Part shown: in pieces, positions 16,738 to 25,061 of the stretch
Numbering within the stretch: position 1 is the stretch's first letter
How the letters are laid out: every line of letters starts with the position of its first letter
NCBI RefSeq assembly: GCF_022809125.1
Contig: NZ_JALGBI010000001.1
Location: 744,001 to 808,000 of the forward strand
From: Variovorax terrae
GTDB taxonomy: Bacteria > Pseudomonadota > Gammaproteobacteria > Burkholderiales > Burkholderiaceae_C
Length of the DNA stretch: 64,000 nucleotides
Reading direction: 5' to 3'
Notes under the pieces: model-generated
Databases searched by the model: none
Told to the model about the DNA's origin: nothing
What the model saw: the letters and a program-made list of their open reading frames with translations, nothing else
Translations under genes and position numbers: made by a program

Positions 16738-17036
16738 GCTGAGGATGCAGCCGCTAGGCAGTTTTCCGCGAGGTGGCAGAAGATTTCCTACCTGCTTGGG
16801 AACGCGAAGTCACAAATCTCAGGATTTTTCCGACGGTTTGCTGTGGCCACGCGCTGCGCCGGTAATCCGCAGGCTTCTCTGTTCACCAAGCTCAACAAAT
16901 CCGAGCTACTCCAATGTCGGTTTCGCCAATCATCTGGCTTCATGAGTCGCCAGCGAAATTGATCGTTGGTGTGAGCCTGATCCATTGGCGCAGCCAGGCT
17001 GCCGGGAACTCAAATCAGCAGAGCCTGGTTTTCACC
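16738..17036. other. 299-bp convergent intergenic region
   Basis: Lies between the end of the LacI-controlled cluster and the end of the leftward amidohydrolase operon. Short frames here match nothing I recognise, and I see no strong hairpin-plus-T-run terminator. Base composition seems to change across this gap: genes to the right are markedly richer in G or C at third codon positions. Confidence 0.5.
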
Positions 17037-18278
17037 TCAAGAGGGCGCCAGGCACGCCTCAGCCAGCCGAACCCAGTACGTGGCCCCCAGAGGCAGGATC
17101 TCGTCGTTGAAGTCGTAGCTGGCGTTGTGCAGCGTGCAGGGGCCGGCGCCGTGCCCGACGGCGCGGTGGTCGCCGAGCCCGTTGCCGATGAAGCCGTAGC
17201 AGCCCGGTACGGCCTCGAGCATGAACGCGAAGTCTTCGGCGGTCATCGCGGGTTCCTGGTCCAGCACGTTCGCCTCGCCGACGATGCCGCCCATCACGCG
17301 GCGCGCCAGTTCGGCCGGCGCCTGATGATTGACAGTCGGTGGGTAGGTGCGGATGAATTCGAACTCACACTCGATGCCGAAGGCCTGGCAGGTATGCTGC
17401 GCCACTTCCCGCATGCGCTGTTCGACCAGGTCCAGCACGCGGGTTGAAAACGTGCGCACGGTCCCGGTCAGTTCGCAGGTGTCGGGCACCACGTTGGTGG
17501 CTTCGCCGGCGTGCACATTCGTCACGGACAGCACGGCCGCATCGAGGGGCTTCTTGTTGCGGGTGAGGATGGTCTGAAAGGCCATGATCATCTGGGCCGC
17601 GACCGGCACCGGGTCCAGTCCCAGGTGCGGCAGCGCCGCATGGCATCCCTTGCCGCGGATGACGATCCGGAAGGTGCTGTAGGACGCCATCACCGGCCCC
17701 GGACTCATCGCGAACTGGCCCGCCGCGAGGCCGGGCCAGTTGTGCATGCCGTAGACGGCCTCCATCGGAAAGCGCTCGAAAAGCCCATCCCGGATCATGG
17801 CGGCGCCACCGCCGCCGCCTTCCTCGGCCGGCTGAAAGATCAGGTAGACCGTGCCGTCGAAGTTCCGTTCGCGCGCCAGGTGCTGCGCCGCTGCCAGCAG
17901 CATGGCCGTGTGCCCGTCGTGGCCACAGGCATGCATCTTCCCGGGGTGCCTGGACGCGTGGGGAAAGGTGTTCTGCTCCTGCATCGGCAGGGCGTCCATG
18001 TCGGCGCGCAGCCCGATCGCGCGGTTCGAGGTGCCGGCCCGCACGATGCCCACCACGCCGGTCTGGCCCAGGCCCCGGTGCACCGGGATGCCCCAATCGG
18101 TCAGGCGCCCGGCCACCAGCTCGGCGGTCAGGACCTCTTCGTAGCACAGCTCGGGGCGGGCGTGCAGGTCGCGGCGCAGCCGGGCCATGACGGGGCCCGC
18201 CTCCACGATGGCCTCGATCAGCTGGGCCTGCTGGAGCGCCGTGGCGCCGCCGTCCGCGTTGGGTTGCTTGTCGTTCAT
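17037..18278 (-). CDS. M20-family amidohydrolase (hippurate hydrolase/aminoacylase type)
   Basis: 413-residue M20D metallopeptidase-like amidohydrolase. Metal ligands and active-site signatures are present: HACGHDGHTAML, the catalytic Glu pair in IFQPAEEGGGGG, the His in YGMHNWPG, the dimer-interface His in KGCHAALPHLG and AEDFAFMLEAVPG near the C terminus. Such enzymes hydrolyse N-acyl amino acids or similar amides. It is the last gene of a leftward operon behind TctC, an acyl-CoA synthetase and a crotonase, 33 bp after the crotonase gene. A sensible pathway is release of an acid from an amide conjugate followed by CoA activation, but the substrate is not known. Confidence 0.93.
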   Translation of the reverse strand: MNDKQPNADGGATALQQAQLIEAIVEAGPVMARLRRDLHARPELCYEEVLTAELVAGRLTDWGIPVHRGLGQTGVVGIVRAGTSNRAIGLRADMDALPMQEQNTFPHASRHPGKMHACGHDGHTAMLLAAAQHLARERNFDGTVYLIFQPAEEGGGGGAAMIRDGLFERFPMEAVYGMHNWPGLAAGQFAMSPGPVMASYSTFRIVIRGKGCHAALPHLGLDPVPVAAQMIMAFQTILTRNKKPLDAAVLSVTNVHAGEATNVVPDTCELTGTVRTFSTRVLDLVEQRMREVAQHTCQAFGIECEFEFIRTYPPTVNHQAPAELARRVMGGIVGEANVLDQEPAMTAEDFAFMLEAVPGCYGFIGNGLGDHRAVGHGAGPCTLHNASYDFNDEILPLGATYWVRLAEACLAPS

Positions 18279-18311
18279 GTCGTCGATGTCTTCATTGCGT
18301 TCACGAGCGGC

Positions 18312-19046
18312 TCAGCGGCCCTGGAAGTCCGGTTTGCGCTTTTCGCGGAAGGCATTCACGCCTTCCTGGTAGTCCTCGCTCTGGACCAGGCGGGTCAGGT
18401 AGCCCATTTCCGGGTAGGCGATCTCAGCCGGCGACTTCGGCAGCGTCTCCAGCGTGGCGCGCTTGATGGTCTGCAGCACCAGCGGCGCGTAGCCGGCCAG
18501 CCGGTCGGCCATCTCCATCGCCGTCTCGAGCTGCCGTCCTTTTTCCGTCACCCGGTTGATCAGGCCCACGTCGTAGGCACGGCGGGCCGGCAGGGGATCG
18601 CCCAGCATCAGGAACTCCAGCGCCACCTTGTGCGGGATGCGGGACACCAGGCTGGCGGTGATGCCGCCAAACAGGCCGAGCTTGGCCTCGGGGAACATGA
18701 ACTGGGTGGTGTCGTCGGCCACGCACAGGTCGCTCATCATTGTGAGCGTGAAGCCGGCCCCCACCACCCAGCCCGACACGGCCGTGATCAGCGGCTTGTC
18801 GAGTTTGACGCCGACGTTGGGCACGCCCTTCCAGGCCTCCTTGGAGGCATCCGTCACATCCACCCCGGCGCAGAAATGGTCGCCGTCGGCCGCCAGCACG
18901 GCCACGCGCTCCTGGCTGCCGGCGAAGCGCGTCCAGGCCTCGTGCAGCAGGGCGCTCATCTCCGTGTTGAGCGCATTGCGCCGTTCGCTGCGGCGCAGCG
19001 TGATCAGCGCTACATGGCCCCGGGTTTCATAGGTCACCAAACTCAT
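18312..19046 (-). CDS. enoyl-CoA hydratase/isomerase family protein
   Basis: 244-residue crotonase-fold protein. Oxyanion-hole segments are HFCAGVDVTDAS and SGWVVGAGFTLTMMSDLCVA. Glu120 (FPEAKLGLFGG) and Glu144 (VALEFLMLG) match the two general acid/base residues of hydratases. The start ATG overlaps the stop of the acyl-CoA synthetase gene by 4 nt, fixing the start and indicating coupled translation. It shares only family-level similarity with the crotonase near 2.6 kb. It probably processes the thioester made by the adjacent synthetase. Confidence 0.93.
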   Translation of the reverse strand: MSLVTYETRGHVALITLRRSERRNALNTEMSALLHEAWTRFAGSQERVAVLAADGDHFCAGVDVTDASKEAWKGVPNVGVKLDKPLITAVSGWVVGAGFTLTMMSDLCVADDTTQFMFPEAKLGLFGGITASLVSRIPHKVALEFLMLGDPLPARRAYDVGLINRVTEKGRQLETAMEMADRLAGYAPLVLQTIKRATLETLPKSPAEIAYPEMGYLTRLVQSEDYQEGVNAFREKRKPDFQGR

Positions 19047-21163
19047 GCTTTTTCCTTCCAGACGGCTCGTGCGTCCGCCACAACGATTGAATTGCCACGC
19101 ACCATGACGGGGTTCGCTTCGCACTCGGCGAGCTGCTCTCCCAATTGCACGGCCAACTGGCCCATGCGGTGGATCAGATCCACCAGCCGCTCCAGATCGG
19201 CTGGCTCGCGCCCGCGGAAGCCCGTGAGCAGCGGATAGAGCCGCAGGCCGGCCAAGGCTTCGGCAATGGCCGGGCGGCTGGCGGAGGCCGGCAGCAAGGC
19301 CGTGTCGCGCTGCAGCTCGACCAGCGTGCCGCCAAACCCGAACATCAGCATCGGGCCGAACTGCGCATCCCAGTGCGTGCCGACCAGCAGCTCGGCATCT
19401 GCCTGAGCCATCTGCTGCACCAGGCAGCCGTCGAACGTGGCGCCGGGGACTGGTGCCAATGCGGCCTGGAGCGCGCCGAAGTTCTGCCGGACCGCGGCCT
19501 CGTCCCGCACATTCAGCACCACGCCTCCGATGTCGCTCTTGTGGCTGACCTGGGCCGACATGAGCTTCATCACCACCGGGAAGCCGATGGCCCGGGCCGC
19601 GCTCGCTGCCTCGTCCGCAGACCGGGCCACCTGGCCCGCCGTGACCGGAATCCCGGCGGCCGCGAACAGCTGCTTGGTCTGGTATTCGGACATCAGGCCC
19701 ACGGGCAGGCCGGAGGCCATCGCCGCCACGGCGGGCACCGCAGGGGCGGGCGCTTCCAGAAGAGGAACGCCGGCCCGCTGCTCGAACGCCAGGCGGTTGG
19801 CCAGGTAGCGGGTGGCTTCGCGGATCGACTCGAACCGGACCATGCCCGCCGCGCGCAGCACGTCGGTGGCCTCGCTGCCGCAACTGCTGGCCGCGTTCAC
19901 GAACACCACCGGCTTGCCGCACAGCTGGCTCGCGGCCATGACGGTGCGCGCCGCGCCCACCATGTCGGGCTGCGTGGTCATCACGAAGATACCTGCGCCG
20001 ATGCCCGGGTCGGCCATCATGCCGACGATCACCTCCTGCAGCCATTGCGCATTCGTGCCCCGGTGCGATGCGGGAACCGCGCCCAGGTCGAACGGCAGAT
20101 GGGCGCAGCTCTCCGGCATCAGGGGCGCCAGGGCCTGCACCGTGCCGGGTGAGAGCGTGGCCGTCTCCAAGCCGGCTTCGTCCACCAGATCGGATGCCAC
20201 CGCGCCGCCGCCGCCCGAGCCCGAGAACACGGCGATTGACCGGCCCGTGGGCGGCGGCAGGCTGGTCCAGGCCACGGCCTGCATCACGAGCTCGAGGAAG
20301 TCATCGACCACGACGGCGGACTCGTAGCGCACGGCCGCCTCGAACGCCTGATAGGCGCCCGCCATGCTGGCCGTGTGCGACTGCACCGCCCGCTTGCCCG
20401 AGTCCGTGCGGCCGGCCTTGACCAGCAGGACCGGCTTGCCCGCCGCACGCGCCTGGCGCAGCAGGCCGATGAAACGCTGCGGACTCTTCACCCCCTCGAT
20501 GTACAGCGAGATGACCCGCGTCTGCGGATCGGAGATCGCGTACTCCAGGAAGTCGCAGACTTCGAGGTCCGCCTGGTTGCCGAGCGAGACGCAGAAGCTG
20601 AAGCCCGCTCCGAGGTCGTAGGCGCGCGCGAGCATGGCGCCCGCCAGGGCGCCGCTCTGGCTGATCAGGGCGATGCTGCCCTTGTGCAGCACCGGGTTGC
20701 GCATGAGCGCCTGGGCATTGAGCAGGCACAGGTTCGCGTGGCTGTGGAAGTAGCCCATGCAGTTGGGGCCGATGATGCGGATGCCGGCACGGCGCGCGAT
20801 GTCCACCAGCGTGTCCTGCAGCTTCTGGCCGGCTTCGCCCGACTCGGCGAACTGCGAGGTCACCATCAGGATGGCCTTGACGCCGGCGCGCGCGCAGTCC
20901 TCGAAGGCCTCGATGGCGCGTTCATGGGGAACCGCCAGCAGCGCCACGTCCACGGGCTGCCCGATGGCCGTCACCGAAGGGAAGGCCGGCAGCGACTGCA
21001 CCACCGGGCTGCGCGGGTTGACCGGGAAGATCTTTCCGGGGAATTCGAATTTCTTCAGCAGGGCCAGCATGCTGCCGCCCCACTTGGCGAGGTCGTCCGA
21101 GGCGCCGAGGATGGCCACGGAACCGGGATTCAGGATGGTGTCGATGGGAGAGGGTGTTGTCAT
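19043..21163 (-). CDS. acyl-CoA synthetase (NDP-forming), acetate--CoA ligase-like
   Basis: 706-residue fused NDP-forming acyl-CoA synthetase: CoA-binding Rossmann domain (NPGSVAILGASDD at the start, IRIIGPNCMGY), succinyl-CoA-ligase-like domain with ISQSGALAGAML and the phosphorylated His263 in VQSHTASMAGAYQAF, then an ATP-grasp domain (YQTKQLFAAAGIPVT, GFPVVMKLMSAQVSHKSDIG). It makes an acyl-CoA from acid, ATP and CoA through a phosphohistidine. Start is either ATG 21163 or ATG 21181, the latter overlapping the TctC stop by ATGA. It lies between TctC and the crotonase and should activate the acid imported by that receptor. No Gcn5 acetyltransferase domain is seen. Confidence 0.92.
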   Translation of the reverse strand: MTTPSPIDTILNPGSVAILGASDDLAKWGGSMLALLKKFEFPGKIFPVNPRSPVVQSLPAFPSVTAIGQPVDVALLAVPHERAIEAFEDCARAGVKAILMVTSQFAESGEAGQKLQDTLVDIARRAGIRIIGPNCMGYFHSHANLCLLNAQALMRNPVLHKGSIALISQSGALAGAMLARAYDLGAGFSFCVSLGNQADLEVCDFLEYAISDPQTRVISLYIEGVKSPQRFIGLLRQARAAGKPVLLVKAGRTDSGKRAVQSHTASMAGAYQAFEAAVRYESAVVVDDFLELVMQAVAWTSLPPPTGRSIAVFSGSGGGGAVASDLVDEAGLETATLSPGTVQALAPLMPESCAHLPFDLGAVPASHRGTNAQWLQEVIVGMMADPGIGAGIFVMTTQPDMVGAARTVMAASQLCGKPVVFVNAASSCGSEATDVLRAAGMVRFESIREATRYLANRLAFEQRAGVPLLEAPAPAVPAVAAMASGLPVGLMSEYQTKQLFAAAGIPVTAGQVARSADEAASAARAIGFPVVMKLMSAQVSHKSDIGGVVLNVRDEAAVRQNFGALQAALAPVPGATFDGCLVQQMAQADAELLVGTHWDAQFGPMLMFGFGGTLVELQRDTALLPASASRPAIAEALAGLRLYPLLTGFRGREPADLERLVDLIHRMGQLAVQLGEQLAECEANPVMVRGNSIVVADARAVWKEKA

Positions 21164-21177
21164 GAGGTCTGCTTTTT

Positions 21178-22167
21178 TCATTCCACCTTGATGCCGGCTT
21201 CCTTGATGATGCTTCCGTAGGACGTGTAATCCTCGTCCCACACTTTCTTGAATTCCTTCGGTCCCAGGAAGGCCGGGCTGATGGTGATCGGCCGCATCCT
21301 GTCGATGACCTCGGGGCTCTTGAGCGCCTTCTCGAATTCGCTCGCGAGTTTGTCGACGACTTCGGGCGGCGTGCCCTTGGGGGCGAAGGCGCCGAACCAG
21401 GTGCCGCCCTTGTTCACCTGCGGCACGCGCAGCTCGCCCAGGGCCGGTGCCTCGGGGTAGTCGGCCAGGCGCTTGTCGTCGAAGACGGCCAGCAGCTTGG
21501 CCTTGCCCTGCTTGGCGTACGACAGCATGGTCAGGTCGTTGGCGATGTCGAGGCGGCCCGCGATCAGGTCGCTGACCATGTCGGCGGCGCCCTTGTAGGG
21601 GATGTGGTTCAGCTTGATGCCCCAGCCGCGCTGCAGGATCTCTCCCGACACATGGCCCTGCGAGCCGATGCCGGACGAGCCATAGCTGAGCTTGCCCGGG
21701 TGGGCCTTGGCGTAGGCGATGAACTCCTCCACGTTCTTGACGGGCACCTGGTTGCCCACGATCAGGACGCCCTTGAACTCGCTCAGGCGCGCCACCGCGA
21801 CCAGGTCCTTCTGCGGGTCGTAGGGCAGCTTGCGCAGGTGGGGCGTGAGGGCCATGATGCCGACGGGGCCGACGAACAGCGTGTAGCCGTCGGGCGCCGC
21901 GGAGGCCGCGGCCTGCGCGGCAATCGCCGCGCCCGCGCCGGGGCGGTTGTCGATCACGAACGACTGGCCGGTCGACTTCTGCATCTCCTGGGCGATCACC
22001 CGCAGCACCACCTCCATGCCGCCGCCGGCCGGGAACGGATACATGATCCGCACCGGCTTGGACGGAAAGCTGTCGGCGGCCCACACGGTGCCCGCAGCCG
22101 TCATGGACGCGACGGCGGCCGCTCCGACCAGCATGTGCGACAGCGTCTTGAGGAATTTACGTTTCAT
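21178..22167 (-). CDS. TctC/Bug-family periplasmic solute receptor
   Basis: 329-residue Bug receptor. ATG 22167 follows GGAGAC and opens a basic signal peptide (MKRKFLKTLSHMLVGAAAVA) that ends near VWAADS. PSKPVRIMYPFPAGGG, VIDNRPGAGAAIAAQ and PDGYTLFVGP are the family signatures. It is the first gene of a leftward operon with an acyl-CoA synthetase, a crotonase and an M20 amidohydrolase, so its ligand should be a carboxylate degraded by these enzymes. No TctAB membrane subunits are nearby. It is clearly related to, but distinct from, the receptor at the left edge. Confidence 0.94.
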   Translation of the reverse strand: MKRKFLKTLSHMLVGAAAVASMTAAGTVWAADSFPSKPVRIMYPFPAGGGMEVVLRVIAQEMQKSTGQSFVIDNRPGAGAAIAAQAAASAAPDGYTLFVGPVGIMALTPHLRKLPYDPQKDLVAVARLSEFKGVLIVGNQVPVKNVEEFIAYAKAHPGKLSYGSSGIGSQGHVSGEILQRGWGIKLNHIPYKGAADMVSDLIAGRLDIANDLTMLSYAKQGKAKLLAVFDDKRLADYPEAPALGELRVPQVNKGGTWFGAFAPKGTPPEVVDKLASEFEKALKSPEVIDRMRPITISPAFLGPKEFKKVWDEDYTSYGSIIKEAGIKVE

Positions 22168-22270
22168 GCGTTTGTCTCCTGCAACAAAAAAAGGGGGATT
22201 CTCGGTGAAAGCCTGGGAGCTTGCGGCGAGGGCGCGGCTTACCCTTGGCGTGGAAAGTGCGGCAACGCCA

Positions 22271-23470
22271 TCACAGATGCAGGGCCATGCCATCCAGCGC
22301 GTTCAGCATGTCGCGGATCAGGTCGTCGCAGGACTCCAGCCCGGCGTGGATGCGGATCAGCGGGCCTTCGTGCGCCCAGGGCCGCACCGTGCGCGTGGGG
22401 CGGTCCATGGGGAGCGCCAGGCTTTCATACCCGCCCCATGACAGGCCGATGCCAAACAGCTCCAGGCGCTCGAAGAAGGCCCGTAGGGCCGGGCGCCCGA
22501 CGGGCTGCAGCACCATGGCGAACAGCCCGCTCGCGCCCGAGAAGTCGCGCCGCCACAAGGCATGGCCCGGGTCCGTGGGCAGCGCCGGGTGCAGCACCTG
22601 GGCCACCAGCGGGTGCTGCTGCAGGGCCTCGGCCAGCGCCAGGCCATTCGCTCCATGCTGGCGCAGCCGCACCGACAGGCTGCGCAGCCCGCGCAGCGCC
22701 AGGTAGAGGTCGTCGGGGCCGGCGGTCTGCCCGAAGTCATGGGCGGCGCGCTGCAGCAGCGGCCAGGCGCGTTCGTTCGCGGTGGCGGCGCCGAGCAGGG
22801 CATCCGAGTGGCCCACGATGTACTTGGTCGCGGCCTGGATCGAAACGTCCACGCCATGCTCGAACGGCTTGAAGTACAGCGGCGTGGCCCAGGTGTTGTC
22901 CATCATGACGATCGCATCGACGCGATGGGCCTGCGCCGCGATGGCCGCGACATCCTGCACTTCGAAGCTGGCCGAGCCGGGCGACTCCACGAACACGACC
23001 CGGGTGTTCGGCCGCAACTGCTGGCGGATCTGCGCGCCGGCGTGCGGGTCGAAGAATTCCACGGCGATGCCGAGCCGTGACAGCACCTGCGTGGCAAAGG
23101 CCCGCGTGGGGCCGTAGACGCTGTCGCTCAGCAGCACATGGTCGCCGCTGCCAACCATGGCCATCAGGCTGTGCGTGCAGGCCGACAGGCCCGAGGGAAA
23201 CACGATGGCGCGGTGGCCGCCTTCGAGCTGGGCCAGCGCCGACTCGAAGGCCCGGGTGGTGGGCGTGCCAAAACGGCCGTACGACGCCATCGGGTTGTCG
23301 GGCGTCTTGCGCGATTCCCATTCGTCCAGGTTGCTCGAAAGAATCGTGGAGCCGCGAAAGACCGGCGTGTTGACCATGCCGCCGTGCGACACGGAGTCGC
23401 GGCCGGCATGAACCAGCATCGTTTCGGATTGGAGAGGGCGGTCGATGGCCGTGGAGGAAGGGGCTTGCAT
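22271..23470 (-). CDS. cystathionine beta-lyase-like PLP enzyme (Cys/Met metabolism family)
   Basis: 399-residue fold-type I PLP enzyme of the MetC/MetB family. The Schiff-base Lys is Lys216 in SIQAATKYIVGHSD and the ring-nitrogen Asp is Asp191 in MMDNTWATPLYF; YGRFGTPTTRAFE and FPSGLSACTHSLMAMV form the cofactor site. The C-terminal SWGGYESLALP block fits cystathionine beta-lyase. The gene is divergent from an Lrp/AsnC regulator over a 125-bp AT-rich region with a palindrome, so it is probably regulated by that protein in response to an amino acid. The substrate could be cystathionine or another beta- or gamma-substituted amino acid. Confidence 0.93.
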   Translation of the reverse strand: MQAPSSTAIDRPLQSETMLVHAGRDSVSHGGMVNTPVFRGSTILSSNLDEWESRKTPDNPMASYGRFGTPTTRAFESALAQLEGGHRAIVFPSGLSACTHSLMAMVGSGDHVLLSDSVYGPTRAFATQVLSRLGIAVEFFDPHAGAQIRQQLRPNTRVVFVESPGSASFEVQDVAAIAAQAHRVDAIVMMDNTWATPLYFKPFEHGVDVSIQAATKYIVGHSDALLGAATANERAWPLLQRAAHDFGQTAGPDDLYLALRGLRSLSVRLRQHGANGLALAEALQQHPLVAQVLHPALPTDPGHALWRRDFSGASGLFAMVLQPVGRPALRAFFERLELFGIGLSWGGYESLALPMDRPTRTVRPWAHEGPLIRIHAGLESCDDLIRDMLNALDGMALHL

Positions 23471-23522
23471 TCGTCCCAGTGTAGGGTGGCGGCTGGAAAT
23501 GCTTATTCCAAATTCGTGCGGC

Positions 23523-23543
23523 TATTCCATGAAAATTGGAATA
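23523..23543. promoter_or_regulatory. candidate Lrp/AsnC operator
   Basis: 21-bp palindrome with perfect 7-nt arms TATTCCA and TGGAATA around TGAAAAT. A further half-site TTATTCCA starts at 23503, 20 bp away, about two helical turns. The gap between MetC-like and Lrp-like starts is AT-rich, as expected for Lrp binding. Confidence 0.6.
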
Positions 23544-23595
23544 AATTTCTAATGATCGATAAATATGCAAATGCCGTTTGCAATAATCACGGGAA

Positions 23596-24054
23596 ATGGA
23601 CAAGATCGACAAGCACATCCTGGCCCTGCTGCAGGAGGACGCCGCCCTGGCGATCAATGACATCGCCGAGCAGGTCGGGTTGTCGGCGACACCCTGCTGG
23701 CGGCGCATCCAGAACCTGGAGAAAGAGGGCTTCATCCAGCGCCGCGTGGCCCTGCTCGACCCCGAGAAGCTCAACGTCGGCGTCACGGTCTTCGTCTCGG
23801 TCAAGACCAGCCAGCACAACGAAAAGTGGTTCAAGCATTTCGCGAGCGTGGTGTCGACGATTCCCCAGATCGTGGAGTTCTATCGCATGAGCGGAGACAC
23901 CGACTACCTGCTGCGCGTGGTCGTGCCCGACATCAAGGCCTTCGACCGGGTCTACCGGCGGCTCATCCGCGATGTCGAGCTGTCCGATGTCAGCTCCAGC
24001 TTTGCGATGGAGCAGATCAAGTACACGACGGCGCTGCCGCTGGACTATGCCTGA
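23596..24054 (+). CDS. Lrp/AsnC-family transcriptional regulator
   Basis: 152-residue feast/famine regulator: HTH (residues 5-50, ILALLQEDAALAINDIAEQV, then SATPCWRRIQNLE) followed by an RAM ligand-binding domain with FYRMSGDTDYLLRVVVPDI. The SATPCWRR recognition helix is typical of the PutR/BkdR-like subgroup. It is divergent from the PLP lyase and likely both its regulator and its own. Confidence 0.94.
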   Translation: MDKIDKHILALLQEDAALAINDIAEQVGLSATPCWRRIQNLEKEGFIQRRVALLDPEKLNVGVTVFVSVKTSQHNEKWFKHFASVVSTIPQIVEFYRMSGDTDYLLRVVVPDIKAFDRVYRRLIRDVELSDVSSSFAMEQIKYTTALPLDYA

Positions 24055-24063
24055 GCAGTGGCA

Positions 24064-24081
24064 CCGGGCCTGTGGGCCCGG
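24064..24081. terminator. possible bidirectional terminator hairpin
   Basis: Perfect stem CCGGGC / GCCCGG with a 6-nt loop between the convergent Lrp-like and XRE-like genes. There is no clear T-run, so it is at best a weak intrinsic terminator. Confidence 0.35.
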
Positions 24082-24093
24082 CGCGGGCAGGGC

Positions 24094-24531
24094 TCAGCCC
24101 GCCAGCTCGCTGAGCCGGGCTGCGGCGGCGCGCTTGCCCAGGCCCCTGAGCGATGCGATGGCCGGCATCTGGCTGGCACGGGGCCGGGTCTTGCCGTCTT
24201 CCCATTTGTAGACGGACTGCCCGGACACGCCCAGCAAGGCGCCCATCTCGGCGGCCGACAGGCCGAGCCGCTGGCGCTGGGTGGCGAGCCCCTTCGCGCT
24301 GAACCGGATGACGCTTGCCGGCTGTTCAGTGGTGGCCGCGGCTGTTCTTTTCTCGGCCGCCTTGCGCAGGCGCGCGACCTGCTGCTCCAGCGCCTGGACG
24401 CGGCGCTTCAGGGCGGCAATATCGGTGCGGTGCTGAACGGAGGCCTTCTTGAGCTTCTGGGTTTCGCTGCGCACTTCCTTGCGTGCCACCCGTGCGATTT
24501 CTTCTTTGAGGGCTGCTGCGACATTGGACAT
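24094..24531 (-). CDS. coiled-coil protein with C-terminal XRE-type HTH
   Basis: 145 residues. Residues 1-65 are helical and charged with heptads (RSETQKLKKA, IAALKRRVQALEQQVARLRK), predicting a coiled-coil dimerisation segment. Residues 80-130 are a Cro/CI-type HTH (LATQRQRLGLSAAEMGALLG, then VYKWEDGKTRPR). The longer frame to 24732 is out of character upstream of MSNV, so ATG 24531 is used. It is convergent with the Lrp-like gene. Domain order (coil first, HTH last) is the reverse of most XRE repressors. Probably a small DNA-binding protein; target unknown. Confidence 0.8.
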   Translation of the reverse strand: MSNVAAALKEEIARVARKEVRSETQKLKKASVQHRTDIAALKRRVQALEQQVARLRKAAEKRTAAATTEQPASVIRFSAKGLATQRQRLGLSAAEMGALLGVSGQSVYKWEDGKTRPRASQMPAIASLRGLGKRAAAARLSELAG

Positions 24532-25061
24532 GGTTCTGGTCTTCTCGGTTCTTGGGCAAACAGGATCGTCCACCGCGGGCACATCGCTCATGGGCCGTGC
24601 CGGATGCCGGCGGGCGAGCGCATGGTCAGCGTTCATCTTAATCCCAGGCCGTGGCGCTGCCGGCAACGCGCCGTCGAAATCCGGATGGCCCTGACGCGGC
24701 AAGGGCTGTCGCTTCAAGGGCACGCGGCGCACTCCATTCCGCGAAGTAGTTCACATATGACTTTGGGGGCCGCCCTCCAGACGTCCGGGCCGGCCTTTGT
24801 GTGACTAAAGTTGTCTGTTGCACTTATTTACAAAAAGGAGGAGTCGCCATGGACAGCACAGTCGGAACTGCCGGCTGCTCCCTCTGCATCGGGTGGTTCC
24901 GCCCCCGGTGTGCTGGTCGCGCACCCGGCCGCCTGCTGCTGGCGGCATCCGGCGGCTAGCCCCATGGACCGCGCCCTCCGTTCTGCGGGCAGTGTCCGGC
25001 CCGGCACGTTGCCGGCCGGCGCCCCGCGTGCGGAACGCGCATCGCGTGCAAAGGCCGCCCG
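24532..25061. other. 530-bp region with one possible small ORF
   Basis: Contains no assignable gene. The stretch at 24780-24850 has a drop in GC and a very strong Shine-Dalgarno (AAAAAGGAGG) before the small ORF listed separately. It probably carries a promoter for that ORF and for the WYL-like gene. Confidence 0.4.
24849..24959 (+). CDS. possible 36-residue ORF with strong ribosome site
   Basis: ATG 8 nt after AAAAAGGAGGAG, the strongest ribosome site in this part of the window, following an AT-richer promoter-like stretch. It encodes 36 residues including three Cys (TAGCSLCIGWFRPRCAGR). I recognise no family. It may be a real small protein or a leader for the WYL-like gene 100 bp downstream. 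Confidence 0.35.
   Translation: MDSTVGTAGCSLCIGWFRPRCAGRAPGRLLLAASGG

Noticed and set aside
21182..22084. Upstream extension of the acyl-CoA synthetase frame through the TctC gene
   Set aside because: The extension is an off-frame reading of tctC; the synthetase begins at NPGSVAILGASDD with a start at 21163 or 21181.
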